Assembly (NCBI GenBank): GCA_017979445.1
Contig: CM030719.1
Location: forward strand, 26,865,317 to 26,929,316
DNA length: 64,000 nucleotides
DNA from: Akebia trifoliata
Taxonomy: Eukaryota > Streptophyta > Magnoliopsida > Ranunculales > Lardizabalaceae
Direction of reading: 5' to 3'
Program-made: the position numbers and the translations under genes
Notes under the pieces: generated by a model
What the model was told of the DNA's origin: nothing
The model's input: the letters and a program-made list of their open reading frames with translations, nothing else
The model's database searches: none
Shown: one piece after another, positions 22,621 through 35,150 of the stretch
How the letters are laid out: each line of letters opens with the position of its first letter
Numbering within the stretch: position 1 is the stretch's first letter

Positions 22621-23178
22621 ATAGGGGTGTACATTCGGGTACCTAGAACTGAACCTGACCCGAGTTTTTGGGTAAGAATTAGGTATACATGAAATCGAAA
22701 AATCGACCCATTAATTTTTGGGTACAGGTAAAGATAAAAAAGGTATATAACACATACCCTACTCATTTTGATTTTACGGGTACAAATTCAAGTATATATT
22801 AAAATTTAAATTTTGATTTATTTATATAGATAAATTTAAATTTAAAGTTTAACTCTAAACTAAAATTCAAATTTATAAATATATATATCTTACTACATTA
22901 GAAAATTTATAAGAAAAAAAAAGAGTATATGCAAATTGTATAAGACATTTATAAATTTTTTTAACTTAAAAATCTAAATATTTTACAAGTATCAAGTAAC
23001 GGGTAATAGATATTGAGTTTGGTATCAGGTATTTTATGGGCCTATAATAAGTTCAGACTAATTCTATGTCATAGAAATCATAATCAAATCAAATCAAGTC
23101 GGGTCTGGGTTCGGGTCGATTTCGAGCACATTTCAAATCAGTTTTCGAATGAGTATTAGTTATTTTATACACCCCTTA
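22621..23178. mobile_element. hAT-like non-autonomous element (about 560 bp)
   Basis: Left end taggggtgtacattcgggt and right end ttttatacaccccttatt are inverted. The interior has the name-like repetition of gggtac/gggtctgggttcgggtcg seen in this plant MITE class, with no coding capacity. An 8-bp target duplication was not confirmed. Confidence 0.5.
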
Positions 23179-24649
23179 TTATCATATCGAACTCTCCGGT
23201 CCAATAAACATGGGATAAGACCCTTATTGAATCCAAATTTTATTGGATCTCAATATTAAGATCCAAAACAATAATAATTGGATCGTGTCAAGATAGTATC
23301 ACATTTGATTTCATATTCAATATCCAGATAAACTTCTCATATTTTATCAAATCGGGGCCAATCAAATTATGATATGGTTGACCCAACATCAACTTGATAG
23401 ACTATCAAATTACATCCTTATCAAAATTCAAGTCCCTTGACCCAAATCTGAATATGTTGGAACTAATTGGAATTCAATCTGATCCATTGATAATAATATT
23501 ATATGATTTTTGAGAAGTAGGTGATAAATTTTTTAGTAGAAAATCAAGGATTTAAAAAAAATAAATAAATAAAGATTATTGATTTGAGATGAGATGAGGT
23601 TGAATGTGCTACAAATAATTTATTTCAAGGTTTCAAGAGCTTGAATATTAAATACGTTTGGGAGAAAAGTGAAGGGTTTGACTAGAAAATGAAGAGGATG
23701 GCATTTAAGTCATTTTCAATTCGTCCTCAGTGTAGACGGAGGTCAAGGTGCATATGTCATTATTTTGAAAACACATGGGGGTATTTCAAATATGCAACAA
23801 AATATGTTCTTAGTTTACCAACATCGAGATTAGACAAACGAACTACGTACTTGCGTTTGATGCAGACTCCATATTAAATGAACTCGGCAATTAAAGATTT
23901 CATCGCATACGTCACACAGCTTTTAATGTCCATTGATTTTCAGATCGACGGTGTTGGAAAGCTGTGACACATGTTTTTTCGGTAGTTCACTTTGTATCTG
24001 ATCAAACCTTTGTAAGTTGTAGCCACGAAGTTAATATAGCCAGGAAAAAGGGAACCAAATTTTAGTGTAAATGCATCGCGTCGTCTCGCCGACTAAACAA
24101 AAGAATCAAATGGAACCGAAACTGCGTTCGAACATACGTTACCACTCTGGCGGGCTGACCCGCTAACCGAGCCCACAAAACTGGAAAAAGGGCTTGGGCT
24201 TGGGCTCGGTCTCGGGCCCGATCTTGCAAAGTAAGTGGGAATAATAATTCTCAGATCCATAAAGTTTTGGGTCAGGGAAGGAATTACAATCCCCAGCCCA
24301 ACAATTTTGTAATTTGTACTTCCAGTTGGACCCATATATACACACTTAACCTTCATTCTTATTAGGATTATTACTATTTTGCAGCTTACGGCACGGTCAT
24401 CCTCTTTGGGGTAAAGGGGGTGAAAGAAGAAAGATAATAGAGTTATAGGGGTATTATAGGAAAATGGTAGAAAGGTAAAGTGATAAAGTTGACAGTATTA
24501 TTGGGAAGGGGTAGAAGTGAGAAGCGAGGAGAGAAGAGGGAATAAAGTTGAAATTATTCTTGAGATGCGTGCGAAATTGAAAGGAGTAAAAGATGAAAGA
24601 TATTAAATTTTGATGGGTATTATTGGAAAAGGGCCAAGGGGGGTGAGGG
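23179..24649. other. intergenic, no gene recognised
   Basis: A+T-rich with one G+C-richer patch at 24,060-24,320. That patch carries an internal word repeat (gggcttgggcttgggctcgg near 24,190) and no supportable protein family. Confidence 0.45.
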
Positions 24650-24775
24650 TAGGGTTGGCAACAAATCGATTCGGTATCAAATCAGTACCACTTCAATTTT
24701 GATTCGAAATTTTTTAAACATGTATCCGATCCAATCTAAACATATGCCCTATTTTCAAATGATTAATGTTCAAAA

Positions 24776-24816
<41 letters not shown>

Positions 24817-25113
24817 TACAAAATCATATAAAATTTTTAAAAATCTACTTTCCAACTACAAATATAGAGGGAAACGAAACGATTAAAACGTTTTATCTTT
24901 ATGTCTTTATATGAAATTAAGAATAATAAACAAATTATTAAAATTTGGATTAGATTTTTTTCAGATTGATTTGGTGTAGATCGGATTTGATCCGAAATTG
25001 TTTCAGATCTAAGCTTTCAATCTGAATCCGATTTGAAAATCTGATTTTTCATATTTTTTTCCGGATCAAACTGATTTGGACTTTGGGTATATTTCGAATC
25101 ATTGCCAATCTTA
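24650..25113. mobile_element. MITE, family D copy 1 (about 460 bp)
   Basis: Left end agggttggcaacaaatcgat and right end ttcgaatcattgccaatctt are inverted. A second copy at 58,549-58,986 shares the ends and internal wording (attcgaaat, aaacatgtatc, acaaatatagagggaa, ttatatgaaatta). A (TAA)n run at 24,776-24,812 lies inside this copy only. Confidence 0.6.
24776..24812. repeat. (TAA)n microsatellite
   Basis: About twelve TAA units inside the family D element; the copy at 58.5 kb lacks this expansion. Confidence 0.9.
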
Positions 25114-25334
25114 AATGAGAGAAAATACAGTAAAGTTGAAGGGAGAGGGGGAAAAGCAGGGTTGTGTGGACCTCACTCATTTGTTTTAATCTTTATAACC
25201 CCACAAAAATGTAAATGAGTGAGATTCACTATGGAACTCTTATAAATATCAAGTTAGAAAGTTCAACCATATAATAAACTAGAGTTTATTTAAAATGAGA
25301 TTGTGTGGATCCCACTCTTTTGTCTTAATTTTTT

Positions 25335-25687
25335 AGAATTGCTATTGGCACCCCAACTTTTATTTATTACACCTTAATTTTTTAAATTATTTACTACACC
25401 CTATTAAAGATTAAAACACACAATTCAAACATTACAAATGTTCGAGTCAAATTATTATCTCAACATTACAAAGCATTATAACAATCATTCAAACAATTTC
25501 AATAGTTATTTACAATTATCATTAGGCTCATATAAAATCTTAAACCTAGAAAATACAAATCTAGCAAAAGAAAACATGCGAATGAGATTCTATTGGCACC
25601 CCAACTTTTACTTATTCTACTTATTTGCATTATTTTTAATTGGAGTGTAATACATAAAACTTGGGGTGCCAATATCAATTTTCTAAT
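25335..25687. mobile_element. MITE, family E (about 350 bp, with a nested partial copy)
   Basis: Outer left end attgctattggcaccccaac and right end ttggggtgccaatatcaatt are inverted. A second left end (ttctattggcaccccaactt) near 25,588 lies inside, so either a second copy inserted or the element duplicated. Relatives are at 44,704-44,815 and probably 63,594-63,831. Confidence 0.6.
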
Positions 25688-26721
25688 CTTTATTCCGTAA
25701 AATTATAACTAAGTGGGGTCTTTCGTTGTGTTTTATTATATATTTATATAATAGAAAGTACCACACAATTTTATTCAATTACAGCATTCATCACCTTACA
25801 ATTTTGTGTTCATTTTGATTTCTTTTAGAACTTACTATGCTCCTATTATATTTATAATTACGTCCTTATATAAAATTGTGCACATTAACATTTAAAGAGA
25901 ATTATTGTAATTTGTTCCTTACAATAGTGTCGCAAGGTCAGGGTAGATATGAAAGCTAGTAGTTCCTATGAACTATTTGAGTTTGAAAATTGTTATTTCC
26001 AAATGTTCTTATAGTGGCAATTATCTTCGAAATAGTGGTTGCTATGAAATGTACGATGGGCATGTAATGTATGGCATTATTTCACAATTGCCATACATAA
26101 TGGAACCCGATAAGATCGAGAAACATGTTCGCGTAATGAGCATATCAGAGATGAGAATGTTGAATTTGGTAAGTAAATAGAATAATAAAATTAAAGTAAC
26201 AAATAGAACTACAAGTGAAAATATAGAAATTACTCTAATGGAATACCAGCTGAGGCAAAAATTGATAGAAATAATTAGATCTTGAGTACCTCTAGTTAGA
26301 ATGAATGTGCAAATTTAACTAATGTTTCAAAGGGGAAGCATAATTAATGGTTGATTTGATGGATCGTGATCGTGATCACTGCAGCTATCACCGAAGATTA
26401 AAGATGTAACATGTAGAATAAAATAAATTTAAGGAATCCCTCGAGGTTTTGATGATTACCCCTGGAATGCAAACTTCACGAGAAACGAATAACGCTTTAT
26501 GATCTAGCACTTAATGAAAATAGTAGAACATATTCTTTGGCACTTATCATAAAATTGCTGAAAATATAATAATTTGTATCGTCTTAGTAAGTCTTATACA
26601 ACAATAATTTTACTCCCCTTATTTCCAAATTCTCCCAACAAATTCTTATCAACTATAGAAAGTTCGTATAATCCATTAAAGGTCGTGGAGAATTGGCTAA
26701 TACAGTGCTTATAGAAACACT
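25688..26721. other. intergenic between family E element and BAHD gene
   Basis: A 3' flank of the minus-strand BAHD gene. An open stretch near 25,968-26,180 (plus) looks like an eroded coding fragment (SSYELFEFENCYFQMF in shifting frames), but I do not recognise its origin. Confidence 0.35.
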
Positions 26722-29700
26722 TTACCTTCTCCCACTAACAAGCATAGTGGGCTCCAAGTGCAATATAGCTTGATCATCGCATAGCTTAGCCATCTGATCC
26801 TCTGGCAATGTCACCATTACCGTCCTTCCAAGACCCTCTTCTGGCGATGGAAGCACCAAAATCAATCCTTCACCCTCCAAATTCCCGACATGATATGACA
26901 CATGCAAGGGCTTCATGTCCTCAAACACAGCCTTGTAGGCAGATAAATGTTCCATGTTGGCACACGTTAGCTCGGGCCCATACATATTAAAAGGTGGTGC
27001 AAAATTTCCTCCCTCCCCTTTCAATGATTCAAGCCAATCAATAGCGGAAAAGTACTCCTCATCATCGATGCTCGACAAGTGTTGACGAATGATTCCCACC
27101 ACATAGTCTAACCCACCTTCTTCCATGCCAGCTACATCTGTTGAAACTTTAGAAAAATGTAGAGCATTACCAAAGTACCCATGTGGAAGAGGAACCTCCA
27201 TTAGCTTCCTAAAGTCAACACATAAGGAAAGGCTGCAAGATTGTTCGTTGGTATGCGTCTTGGCACGTGTGACACTTGACCAGAAGAGTCCGGCGAGCAT
27301 GTCGAATGGGGTGGCATTGGGGCATTTGGTGTGAATCTCTGACAAGCATTTCTTGATCATAATGTCGGAGAATTTGAAGGTAGCGGTGGACATTTTAGTT
27401 GGGGAGGCGATGGGTTGTGCTTTCGACTTGGCTTCGTAGTACTTAGTGGAAGTTGTGTTGGTGTTGGGATTGGTTCGACCACAGAGGCCAGGTGGGTGGA
27501 AGAATGGGTTGTGTGCAATGGAGACACGACGATAAGTCTCAGTCCATGATTTCATGAATAGGGTGCCACATGTGGGATCGGCATGCATGTGTGGGAAACT
27601 TAGGCCAATGGCTAAACCTCCTCCTTCAAAGTTGTTCATCTGCAACATACACAACATGACCACATGAAATAAATTATATAATTTGATTTGGTAGCTCTCA
27701 AGTATAGCTGTCAATTGAACGTTTTGGACCGATCCAGACCGCTATGGATCGGGTTTGAGATTAGTTATTAAGTCCATTTACCCATCGGGGTGCGCTAAGC
27801 CTGTTTAGTAATAGGGTCGGGTTTGAGTTTTGAATGTAGGCCCGGCCTGCTATTCTATATTAAATATAATAAATAATAGTTTTATTATAAATTAATAATG
27901 ATCACCTTACCTTTGTAATGTCTTTGAAAATGGGTTTGGCCCGACCCACAAATGACTCGAATATAAGCGGTAGTGGACTGCACCCAGCCCGATATTTAGA
28001 TGGGTTGGGTTACTGTCTAATTTTTTTTTTAAGTCCATAATTTAGCGACACAAAGTGGTAAAAATTTTCATAAAAGATGTCGAAGGAACAAAAAGGAATT
28101 TCCAACAATGCTCATATAAGCCAATCGTGAAAAAAGAACCCAATAAAATTTAATGTGGTTCGGAAGTGCTCGCCATATTTGATGATTACGAATCACTAAC
28201 TTTTAGAAAGCAATTGTAGTCTGGGATTTCTCCCAAAACCTCTCTCAAACCTCAAACCCTAAAATCAAAGTTTCAGAAGTCTTATTCCAATATATATATA
28301 TATATACGAACTCGATCATCAATTATTGGCATACTATGTTCTGAATGATGAAACTATTAGATCTTGATCGTATGAAGGCATAATTTTGCTTGATAAATAT
28401 ATGTTGGTAGTAATAACTACTAAGCTAAAAAATCTAAATTTGTAAAATTTATAATTCTACTACAACATAATAGCTGTCATTTGTCTGTTTTTTGCTACTT
28501 TGCTTGATTCTATATGGCTTCGTTCAATTTGAGTAGATTGCATTGTTCCACGAATTATCGCCTTTTCACTAGAACCATAGTGACAAAGTCAGGGTTTGGG
28601 AATAATTCAGTAAGAAAAACTTCGGAAAAAAATCAGCAAAAGTTGGTAAAGCCAGAAAAGCATTGGATAAAATAAAAAAGTTTAAAAAATTATTATTTAA
28701 AGTATTAAAAGTATGTAATTTATACATTAAATGAAAAAATAAATACTTGAAAACGGCTAAAATAAAAAATAATCTGCAACAATTGTGATGTTTTGAAAAA
28801 ATCAAGTTCTAAAAAAAAAAAAATTTGTGATTGAATCGACAGGTATTAAAATTGTATTTTAATCGCCATTTAAAAAAAAAATCACATATGTACTGAGTAG
28901 AAACCAATCTTAACAGTTGAGATCCGACTCGAATCTTTTTTTAATCCGCCACTATTACCCACCCATGCCCCGAAAAAAAAAAAAAATTTCACTATTAATT
29001 ACCCTCACAAAAAAATTTCTACTTTTCATTGACCCCACACGAGCAAAATCCTCCCCACCCAAAGTAATATACAATAAATTGTGTAGGGCTCATTTTCAGA
29101 TCCAGCTTTTTATATTTATTTAGATTAGGATCCAACTCGAATCTTACCAACTATAATCATATCCAAAATGGTATTCATTAAACTGGATCGGTCCCAACAT
29201 GGATCTAGGGATGGATGTGTATTTAGATCCGAGTTGGGTCAAGGGGCATTAAACCCTATTCAAGACCTTTTTTTTTTTTTTTCTTCCGATCTTCTCTAAA
29301 GATTTGAACCCACTAAATTTGATTTTCGGATCTGAGTTGGGTCAAGGAGTATTAAACCCACAAAATTTTATGAAAATATGCATGTATGTATCCCGAGAAA
29401 AAAATCTATGGTTCCATCTCCATGCCACATCAGCTGAGTATTGACCGAGTGAGACTTTCTGCTTAGAAAACCATTATTACTTGATTTATCGTTTGTAATC
29501 CTTTATTTAGGTTGGTGGTGCGTTGGTGGATACAAGTTATAAATTTTATGCTTACGTCATACTCATATTAGTGTTTGGGCGATTATCATGTGAACATGAG
29601 ACAACCGACACGTCCACTAAACCGTTACACGAGTTAGCTCTTTTTAACAAAGGTGTCGGGTTCGGGTTTTGCACGGGTCATAGGCCCAATAAGAGCATAA

Positions 29701-30380
29701 AACTAGTTTAAATTACAGCCCACCTCTTTACTGCCGAATTTTGAAAAAACCCTCTTCTCATTACGACAGGGAGGTATCCCAAATATTAGTGAAAAAGTAG
29801 GGATGTAAAGTAAATATTAAAAAATCCACCTGTCATTAGTGGGAAAAGGGCTTCTTCAAAATTTTGAAACGGGTTGCCCGCTTCAAAGTCGGACTCGGCC
29901 CTAACCCGCCCACTAACAGCTTTAATTGAGGTTAGAAAGTACCTGGATACGGAACGGCGACCACGTATTCGTATCATCCGGCATGTCATCCCAAACCGTT
30001 AGATCTCTTTCCTCAGATCCATCAGCAGATTTCAACCATTCGTCGAGAGTAGCGTTGACCTTAGCTTTCAAAACCCTAACCCCAGCATCGTTGCACTTCA
30101 CCTCCCAGTTCCCATCTTTCTCTCTTCTCCTTAATCTACCAGTCACAGGAGGGTAATACGAGAGAAGCTCTGATAAAGATTCTCTTAAAGGGCTGAGATC
30201 GAACGATCCCCAAGCGTCAGATCGATCATATTTGTAATAGAAGATGATGTGGAGGGTATGGAAGGCCATTGCGTGGTCTAGTACGGATAACGGATATGTC
30301 TTACCTGGTTTGACCGGAGTGGCCGAAACGACCGTTAGTTTTGAGTGCACTGTCACTCGGCTGCTCTTGGAATCTGACAT
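26722..30380 (-). CDS. BAHD (HXXXD) acyltransferase-like protein, DFGWG-less
   Basis: BAHD proteins transfer acyl groups from acyl-CoA in the cytosol; a side branch (CER2-like) instead helps very-long-chain fatty-acid elongation for cuticular wax. Exons 30380-29943 and 27639-26722 join in phase 0 (CAG/GTACTT donor, GTTGCAG acceptor) to give 451 aa, the usual size. The start chosen is MSDSKSSR because family similarity begins a few residues later; an upstream in-frame Met at 30,467 would add only low-complexity Ser/Leu from the GA-repeat leader. Seen: LDHAMAFHTLHIIFYYK near residue 40, and the HXXXD motif as HMHAD at about 163-167. The C-terminal DFGWG motif is absent; FEDMKPLHVSYH stands in its place. 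That loss, plus the EGEGLILVLPSPEEG tail, is reminiscent of the CER2 branch, but the precise subfamily and substrate are not determined. The 2.3-kb intron contains repeat DNA. Confidence 0.88.
27703..28027. mobile_element. possible hAT-like MITE remnant in BAHD intron
   Basis: Begins agctgtcaattgaacg and contains the gatcgggtttgag / gtcgggtttgag / cccggcctgc wording typical of non-autonomous hAT-like elements. The right end (ggttactgtctaat) is a poor inverted match, so the boundary is uncertain. Confidence 0.3.
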
Positions 30381-30406
30381 CTTCGCCGGAAATCTTACAC
30401 ACAGAG

Positions 30407-30438
30407 GGAGAGAGAGAGAGAGAGAGGGAGAGAGAGAG
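30407..30438. repeat. (GA)n in the BAHD 5' leader
   Basis: GA units with two GG interruptions, 27-58 bp upstream of the chosen ATG of the minus-strand BAHD gene (CT-rich in the sense strand, a frequent plant leader feature). Confidence 0.85.
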
Positions 30439-30740
30439 TAATTGGGAAGTTGAAAGGTTGATGGCAATAAGATGTCCGTGTTAGTTGAGAAAATTTATGT
30501 CGAATGGCGCTGTTTTCCACTTTAAGACCTTACGAAAACGAGATTAAAAGCGAGTCAGAGCCGGTTTTTACATGGTCGATCGAATTATATAGGAAATTAA
30601 GATTCTTTGAAATAACCGTACGGTTTGAACCGGAAATGAACAGTCGAGCAGATTGAACCGCCAATTTTTTAACTGATTTAATTATATTTATTAAAGTTGA
30701 CACTTGTGCTTTGTGGTCCGATCAGATTCCGTTGGATTTT

Positions 30741-30945
30741 TTTATGGGATAATACTGAAGTAATAATAGATTAAAATGTACATCGTGGAGGGACATTTAT
30801 GACGTGGATGTGTCAGAATTATTTATGCTTTCATCGAGACTTCACTCGTATCTCGATGAAAAGCATTTATGGTTCTAATACAAATTAATGTTAGAAATGT
30901 CCCCCATTATATACTTTTCAATGTTACTCCAACACAGACTCTTTT
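30741..30945. mobile_element. MITE, family B copy 2 (about 205 bp)
   Basis: Shares order and wording with 3,154-3,352: aaaatgtacatc, gacgtggatgtgtc, gctttcatcgaga, ctcgatgaaaagcattta, ttttcaatgttactcc. Ends are imperfectly inverted. Confidence 0.6.
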
Positions 30946-31361
30946 TTATAAAATCGATTTTTTTTATTAAAGAAGGGTTGGTGTTAGAGTATTGTCAATT
31001 TATGAACATAAGGCATTTTAAAAAGAGTTGTGCAGGAGTGACGTCAAGATTATGCCTCGCATCGTACACTTATGATGATATTTTAAGTAATAACAGAATT
31101 TACAGTGATATTCCATTTAGAAACATATTGCTATGCAAATCTCCATCTTTAACAATTAAATGATCTGTAATGCAAATGGTTTGCAACAAATGAATTAATC
31201 TATTCGTCTCTTCTTTTTTCTTCTGTGATTGAATGATCTTTGTAATAAAAAATTTCATTGTAATTTTACAAATGATTTGAGGTATTTCTTGTACGGCAAA
31301 TAATTTGCTGAAATTTCTTAAGAATTTAGGTGATCCATGCAAATAATTTGCATTGTGTAAT
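30946..31361. other. intergenic between MITE and retrotransposon
   Basis: A+T-rich; no gene seen. It ends in the left copy of the GTAAT target duplication (31,357-31,361). Confidence 0.6.
31357..31361. repeat. target site duplication, left (GTAAT)
   Basis: Identical to 42,075-42,079, immediately outside the other LTR. Confidence 0.95.
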
Positions 31362-32618
31362 TGATCGGTTGTTAAGCTTGCAATAGAAATGCAGATATAA
31401 AGATTGAACTAAGACTTTGGGCAAGTCGAATTCGTTCCACAGGGACAATGAGAATTCAAGGATTCATTCGGATAAAAATGCCAAAACAGAATTTAGAAAC
31501 AAAAACAGATTAGTTTTAAAAACAAAGCAAAGTTGTAGTAGAAACTAAATTGCAATCTAAACAGAAAATAAAGATTAAAATTCTAAGAGAGAGGGATTAG
31601 AGAGGTCAAGTAAACCTTTGCAAGTAATCCATAGTGTAGATAAATTCTGAAATTAACTCAATCCATGGAGCAAGTCATTGCTCATGGATCGGAAGATGGA
31701 TCAATTAAATTTTTGAAAGAAATTACTATCATGAAAATCCTAATATGATGGAGATTGCCCAATTTATATTCTGATTATTCACATAGCATAGCCATTCTTG
31801 AACTTATCTAAGTAATGGCTATCTAAGTTGGATCAAAATTATAAGTTGGATTACCTTAATCATATAAAATTTTCGGAATTAAAACATGTAAGCAAGCAAG
31901 AATTTAAATCTACACTAGAGGGATTAATTTGCTATGGCTTCCTTAACTTCTCTAATGAGAATTTAGCCAATCATTGCAAGCATTGTAATTGCAGAAAAAC
32001 AATAAAAGAGAAAAGAGAGAATAGGTGAAGAAGATGAAGATGATGATCGATCCGAATTCTTCTTTTATAGCTCTCCCAACAATTTACAAAGAAAAAGAAT
32101 TGAACACTCTTGATGTTCTCACTACACTCAAGAGATCTCTCAATAGAAAATTACAGCAAATTAAAGAGAGGAACAATCAAAAATTGGAGAAGAAGAGAGC
32201 AAGGAGAGCCCCTTCTCTAAAATCAACCCTCAATTTATAATGTTCGTATTCGGGCAATCGGGTTAACTTTTCGGATGATTCGCTTCAAACTACCCATTCA
32301 GTTACAACCACCGAAGCTTCTAGAAGCTTCTGTGAAAATCTCGAGGCCAAATTCCTCGAAATGACCGCGGCGCGGTGACGTGGCGCCCAAATCCTTCGAG
32401 ATTTTTCTGGATGCTTCCTTTCGGCTCGTGTATTGTAACCGTAATTGTTTCGCGATTTGTTGGCTTCCACGTGCGCTACAATTAACACTAATATATCATT
32501 AGCTTTATTAATTTTGATAAATAAAATAATTTTGCAATTATTTAAAGGAACTAACATTTATGTAATGGTAATCTTAGTGCAATTGTGGTCCCAAAATTGA
32601 ATAATTGGGACCTTATCA
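31362..32618 (-). repeat. 3' LTR (1,257 bp)
   Basis: TG...CA ended and nearly identical to 40,807-42,074. It includes a minus-strand TATA box (TATAAAAG at 32,069-32,062) and a G+C-rich patch (gaccgcggcgcggtgacgtg near 32,362). It lacks short pieces present in the 5' LTR, for example near 31,725 (tagaagctattcatg there versus tactatcatg here). Confidence 0.95.
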
Positions 32619-32632
32619 CACCCCCAAACCTC
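32619..32632 (-). other. polypurine tract for plus-strand priming
   Basis: Minus strand reads gaggtttgggggtg directly before the 3' LTR (TGATAAGG...), the expected place and composition. Confidence 0.85.
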
Positions 32633-33974
32633 AATTTTGCTAGTCCCGAGCAAAACTTAAATCTAAACAACTCCTCTTTCGTGAGGTTCCCGACTGCATT
32701 TAGCTTATGCAGTAAGCCCTTAAACCCCTAGGTTACCCCTAGTGGACGAGTTTGACTCGTGAGGGTTTGCAGTGAATATACCCACAAAATTCTAACATTT
32801 TAAAAGATAACAACTTCAAAATTATTGTATATAATGCCATCACACCCATCACACTTTTCAGAATCCAGTCAAAGGTCTATTTGAGTAAAAATTCTTTTTA
32901 TTCCTCATTTTCAGAAATATCTTGAGTGTGTGCACAAATTTTTCTGATTGTAACATAAATTTTTCGGAACAAGGTTTCCCTTCTTAACTACTAAAATGTA
33001 TGGGTCTGCCTAAATTCTAACTCGAAACTGAGCCTCCTGTCTGGGATTGTGAGAAGTATGGATGTTCACTTTAATACCTCTAAGGGGCTTTATCTGTGAT
33101 ATTCCAGTGTACTCACGTTTTTACCATTGACGGCTTTCACCCTACTGAACTATTTTGGTCCCATTGGACTCTTTTTACAATTTGCACTTTTTCAGTTCTA
33201 ACCTTCACATCTTTCTGCTTTTCTTTTCAACATTTTTCACGCTTTATCATTTTTCTGATATTCTTTTTTTCAAAAAGCAGGTAGCCCTTTTCAAGGTACC
33301 CAGTCTAATCCTATGGTTGCTGTCTTCAAAAATATCAACTACAGTTCTGTTTTTCTTCTATTCAGCCAACCAAAGGACAAGGAGGTCAAAGTTCATTATT
33401 TTTCAAGCTTTCCCTCTCATTCTAGACAGTGAAGAAGACAACTCTTAATCCAAAATAACTTTTTCACTACAATCAGAAGTGACGTGAATTTTGTTTTTCA
33501 AAATATCTTATTTTTGAGGAATAAGAATTTATAAACAAATTGGACATGAGCTTAGTTTTAAAAATTTGTATGATGACAGTACATATAAACATTTTGATGA
33601 AGGTATTTTTGAAAAATGTACCGAAAACAATGTAAAATTAATTTTTTTTTTTTTTAATTGAAATGTGCTATCCACACCCCCAAACCTAAATTTAACATTG
33701 TCCTCAATGATTAAAGAGTAGAGGTTTAGAGTACACCTGAAGGCGGATGTCATTACGTTGTAAAAGTTGTAGGTACAACCAAAAGAAGTGTTCCACACAA
33801 GGTGTAAAAGTGAAAAGCACACTACACAGGGTGTACACGTGAAAGAAAGTGAGTAAATGCAAAAAGAATTGAAAAATAAATCCTACATGGTCATGCAAAA
33901 TATGTACAAAAATCAAGGGTTGCCTCCCGAAGTAGCGCTAAGTTTAATGTCTTCAGCCAGACCTAGAACTGGAG
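32633..33974 (-). other. non-coding 3' internal region of the retrotransposon
   Basis: About 1.34 kb between integrase and polypurine tract. Athila relatives often have an env-like frame here; only short frames occur in this copy. A second polypurine-like motif (minus strand ggtttgggggtgtg) lies at about 33,686-33,673. Confidence 0.7.
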
Positions 33975-34952
33975 TTAATCCTGGTACACAGGATTACTCA
34001 GAAATGAATCTTTTTCGGATGAATGAGGGAGAGTCTGAAATGGCTTCAGCCTTTGGCCATTGACTTGGAAGATATTTCCATTGGCTGGATTGAGTACCTC
34101 GATGTTTCCATGAGGGTGAATATTGTGGATCAAAAATGGTCCAGTCCAACGGGACTTTAATTTCCCTGGAAATAAATGAAGGCGAGAGTTATACAAGAGC
34201 ACTTTCTGGCCTACGTGGAAAGATTTTCTCTGAATGTGCTTATCATGCCAGATTTTCGTTCGATCTTTGTAAAGTTTTGCACTATCATAAGCATCATTCC
34301 TTAATTCTTCCAACTCAGTGAGTTGGAGTTTTCTAAGCTCGCCGGCCTTCGCTAGATCAAAATTTAAATGTTTGATCGCCCAATAAGCTCGATGCTCAAG
34401 TTCGACTGGCAAATGACAAGCTCTACCAAAGATTAACCGATAAGGGGACATTCCTATTGGAGTTTTGAACGCTGTTCTGTAGGCCCACAAGGCATCTGAT
34501 AATCGTAAGGACCAATCTTTACGAGTCGGATTGACGGTTTTTTCAAGAATGGTTTTGATCTCACGATTAGAAATTTCGACCTGCCCACTAGTTTGTGGGT
34601 GATACGGAGTAGCTACCTTATGAGTGATTGAATATTTGCGCATCAAGCTTTCAAAAACTCGGTTACAGAAATGTTTCCCTCCATCACTAATGATAGCACG
34701 AGGGGTACCGAATCGGGCAAACACTGTGTTTTTGAGAAATTGAACAACAACCTTATGATCATTCGTTCGACAAGCTGTGGCTTCAACCCATTTGGACACG
34801 TAGTCGACTGCGACTAAAATGTATTGGAATCCGTGTGAAATAGGGAAGGGACCCATGAAGTCAATGCCCCAAACATCGAAGATTTCGATGATCAAAATTG
34901 GTTGTTGGGGCATCTCATTTTTCTTCGACTGATTTTTCCTAGACGTTGACAT
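33975..34952 (-). CDS. integrase catalytic and C-terminal part (frame 3 of the pol remnant)
   Basis: Encodes about 320 residues of integrase, which inserts the cDNA into the host genome. Visible in this frame: the first catalytic Asp in [10 protein letters not shown] (about residue 31), the second in ISDGGKHF (about 90) and the Glu in SGQVEISN (about 126). The gap of 35 residues between the last two is the classic D,D35E spacing. Then come the GPFLIHNI and [10 protein letters not shown]-terminal words of Athila-like integrases. The nominal ATG at 34,952 is not a true start: the protein should enter from the preceding zinc-finger segment, which is in another frame across a break near 34,915-34,935. 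No chromodomain is seen, consistent with Athila. Confidence 0.9.
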   Translation of the reverse strand: MSTSRKNQSKKNEMPQQPILIIEIFDVWGIDFMGPFPISHGFQYILVAVDYVSKWVEATACRTNDHKVVVQFLKNTVFARFGTPRAIISDGGKHFCNRVFESLMRKYSITHKVATPYHPQTSGQVEISNREIKTILEKTVNPTRKDWSLRLSDALWAYRTAFKTPIGMSPYRLIFGRACHLPVELEHRAYWAIKHLNFDLAKAGELRKLQLTELEELRNDAYDSAKLYKDRTKIWHDKHIQRKSFHVGQKVLLYNSRLHLFPGKLKSRWTGPFLIHNIHPHGNIEVLNPANGNIFQVNGQRLKPFQTLPHSSEKDSFLSNPVYQD

Positions 34953-35150
34953 CTATCACAAGATTTAGCAAAGAGATGAGCGTCACGAAAGATTGTGGGC
35001 CAATAAAAACCACACTGTAAGATTTTAGCTGCTGTTTTCTTTCCTCCAAAATGTCCACCACAAGCATGATTGTGGCAGAACTCGAGAATACCACTTTGTT
35101 CTCTCTCATCAATACACCGACGAATTATCTGGTCTGGACAGTATTTAATA
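34930..35150 (-). pseudogene. integrase zinc-finger segment, out of frame with both neighbours
   Basis: Between the two larger pol frames, the third minus-strand frame is open and encodes the HHCC zinc-binding part of integrase (CHNHACGGHFGG, then a CDRCQR pair about 35 residues later). Frame changes at about 35,143-35,155 (T/A-rich run) and 34,915-34,935 (poly-A runs) isolate it. Each looks like a single-base change in a short homopolymer. Confidence 0.8.

Noticed and set aside
31828..32557. Small frames repeated at 41,480-42,013
   Set aside because: They occur twice because they lie in the two LTRs; no protein family is evident.
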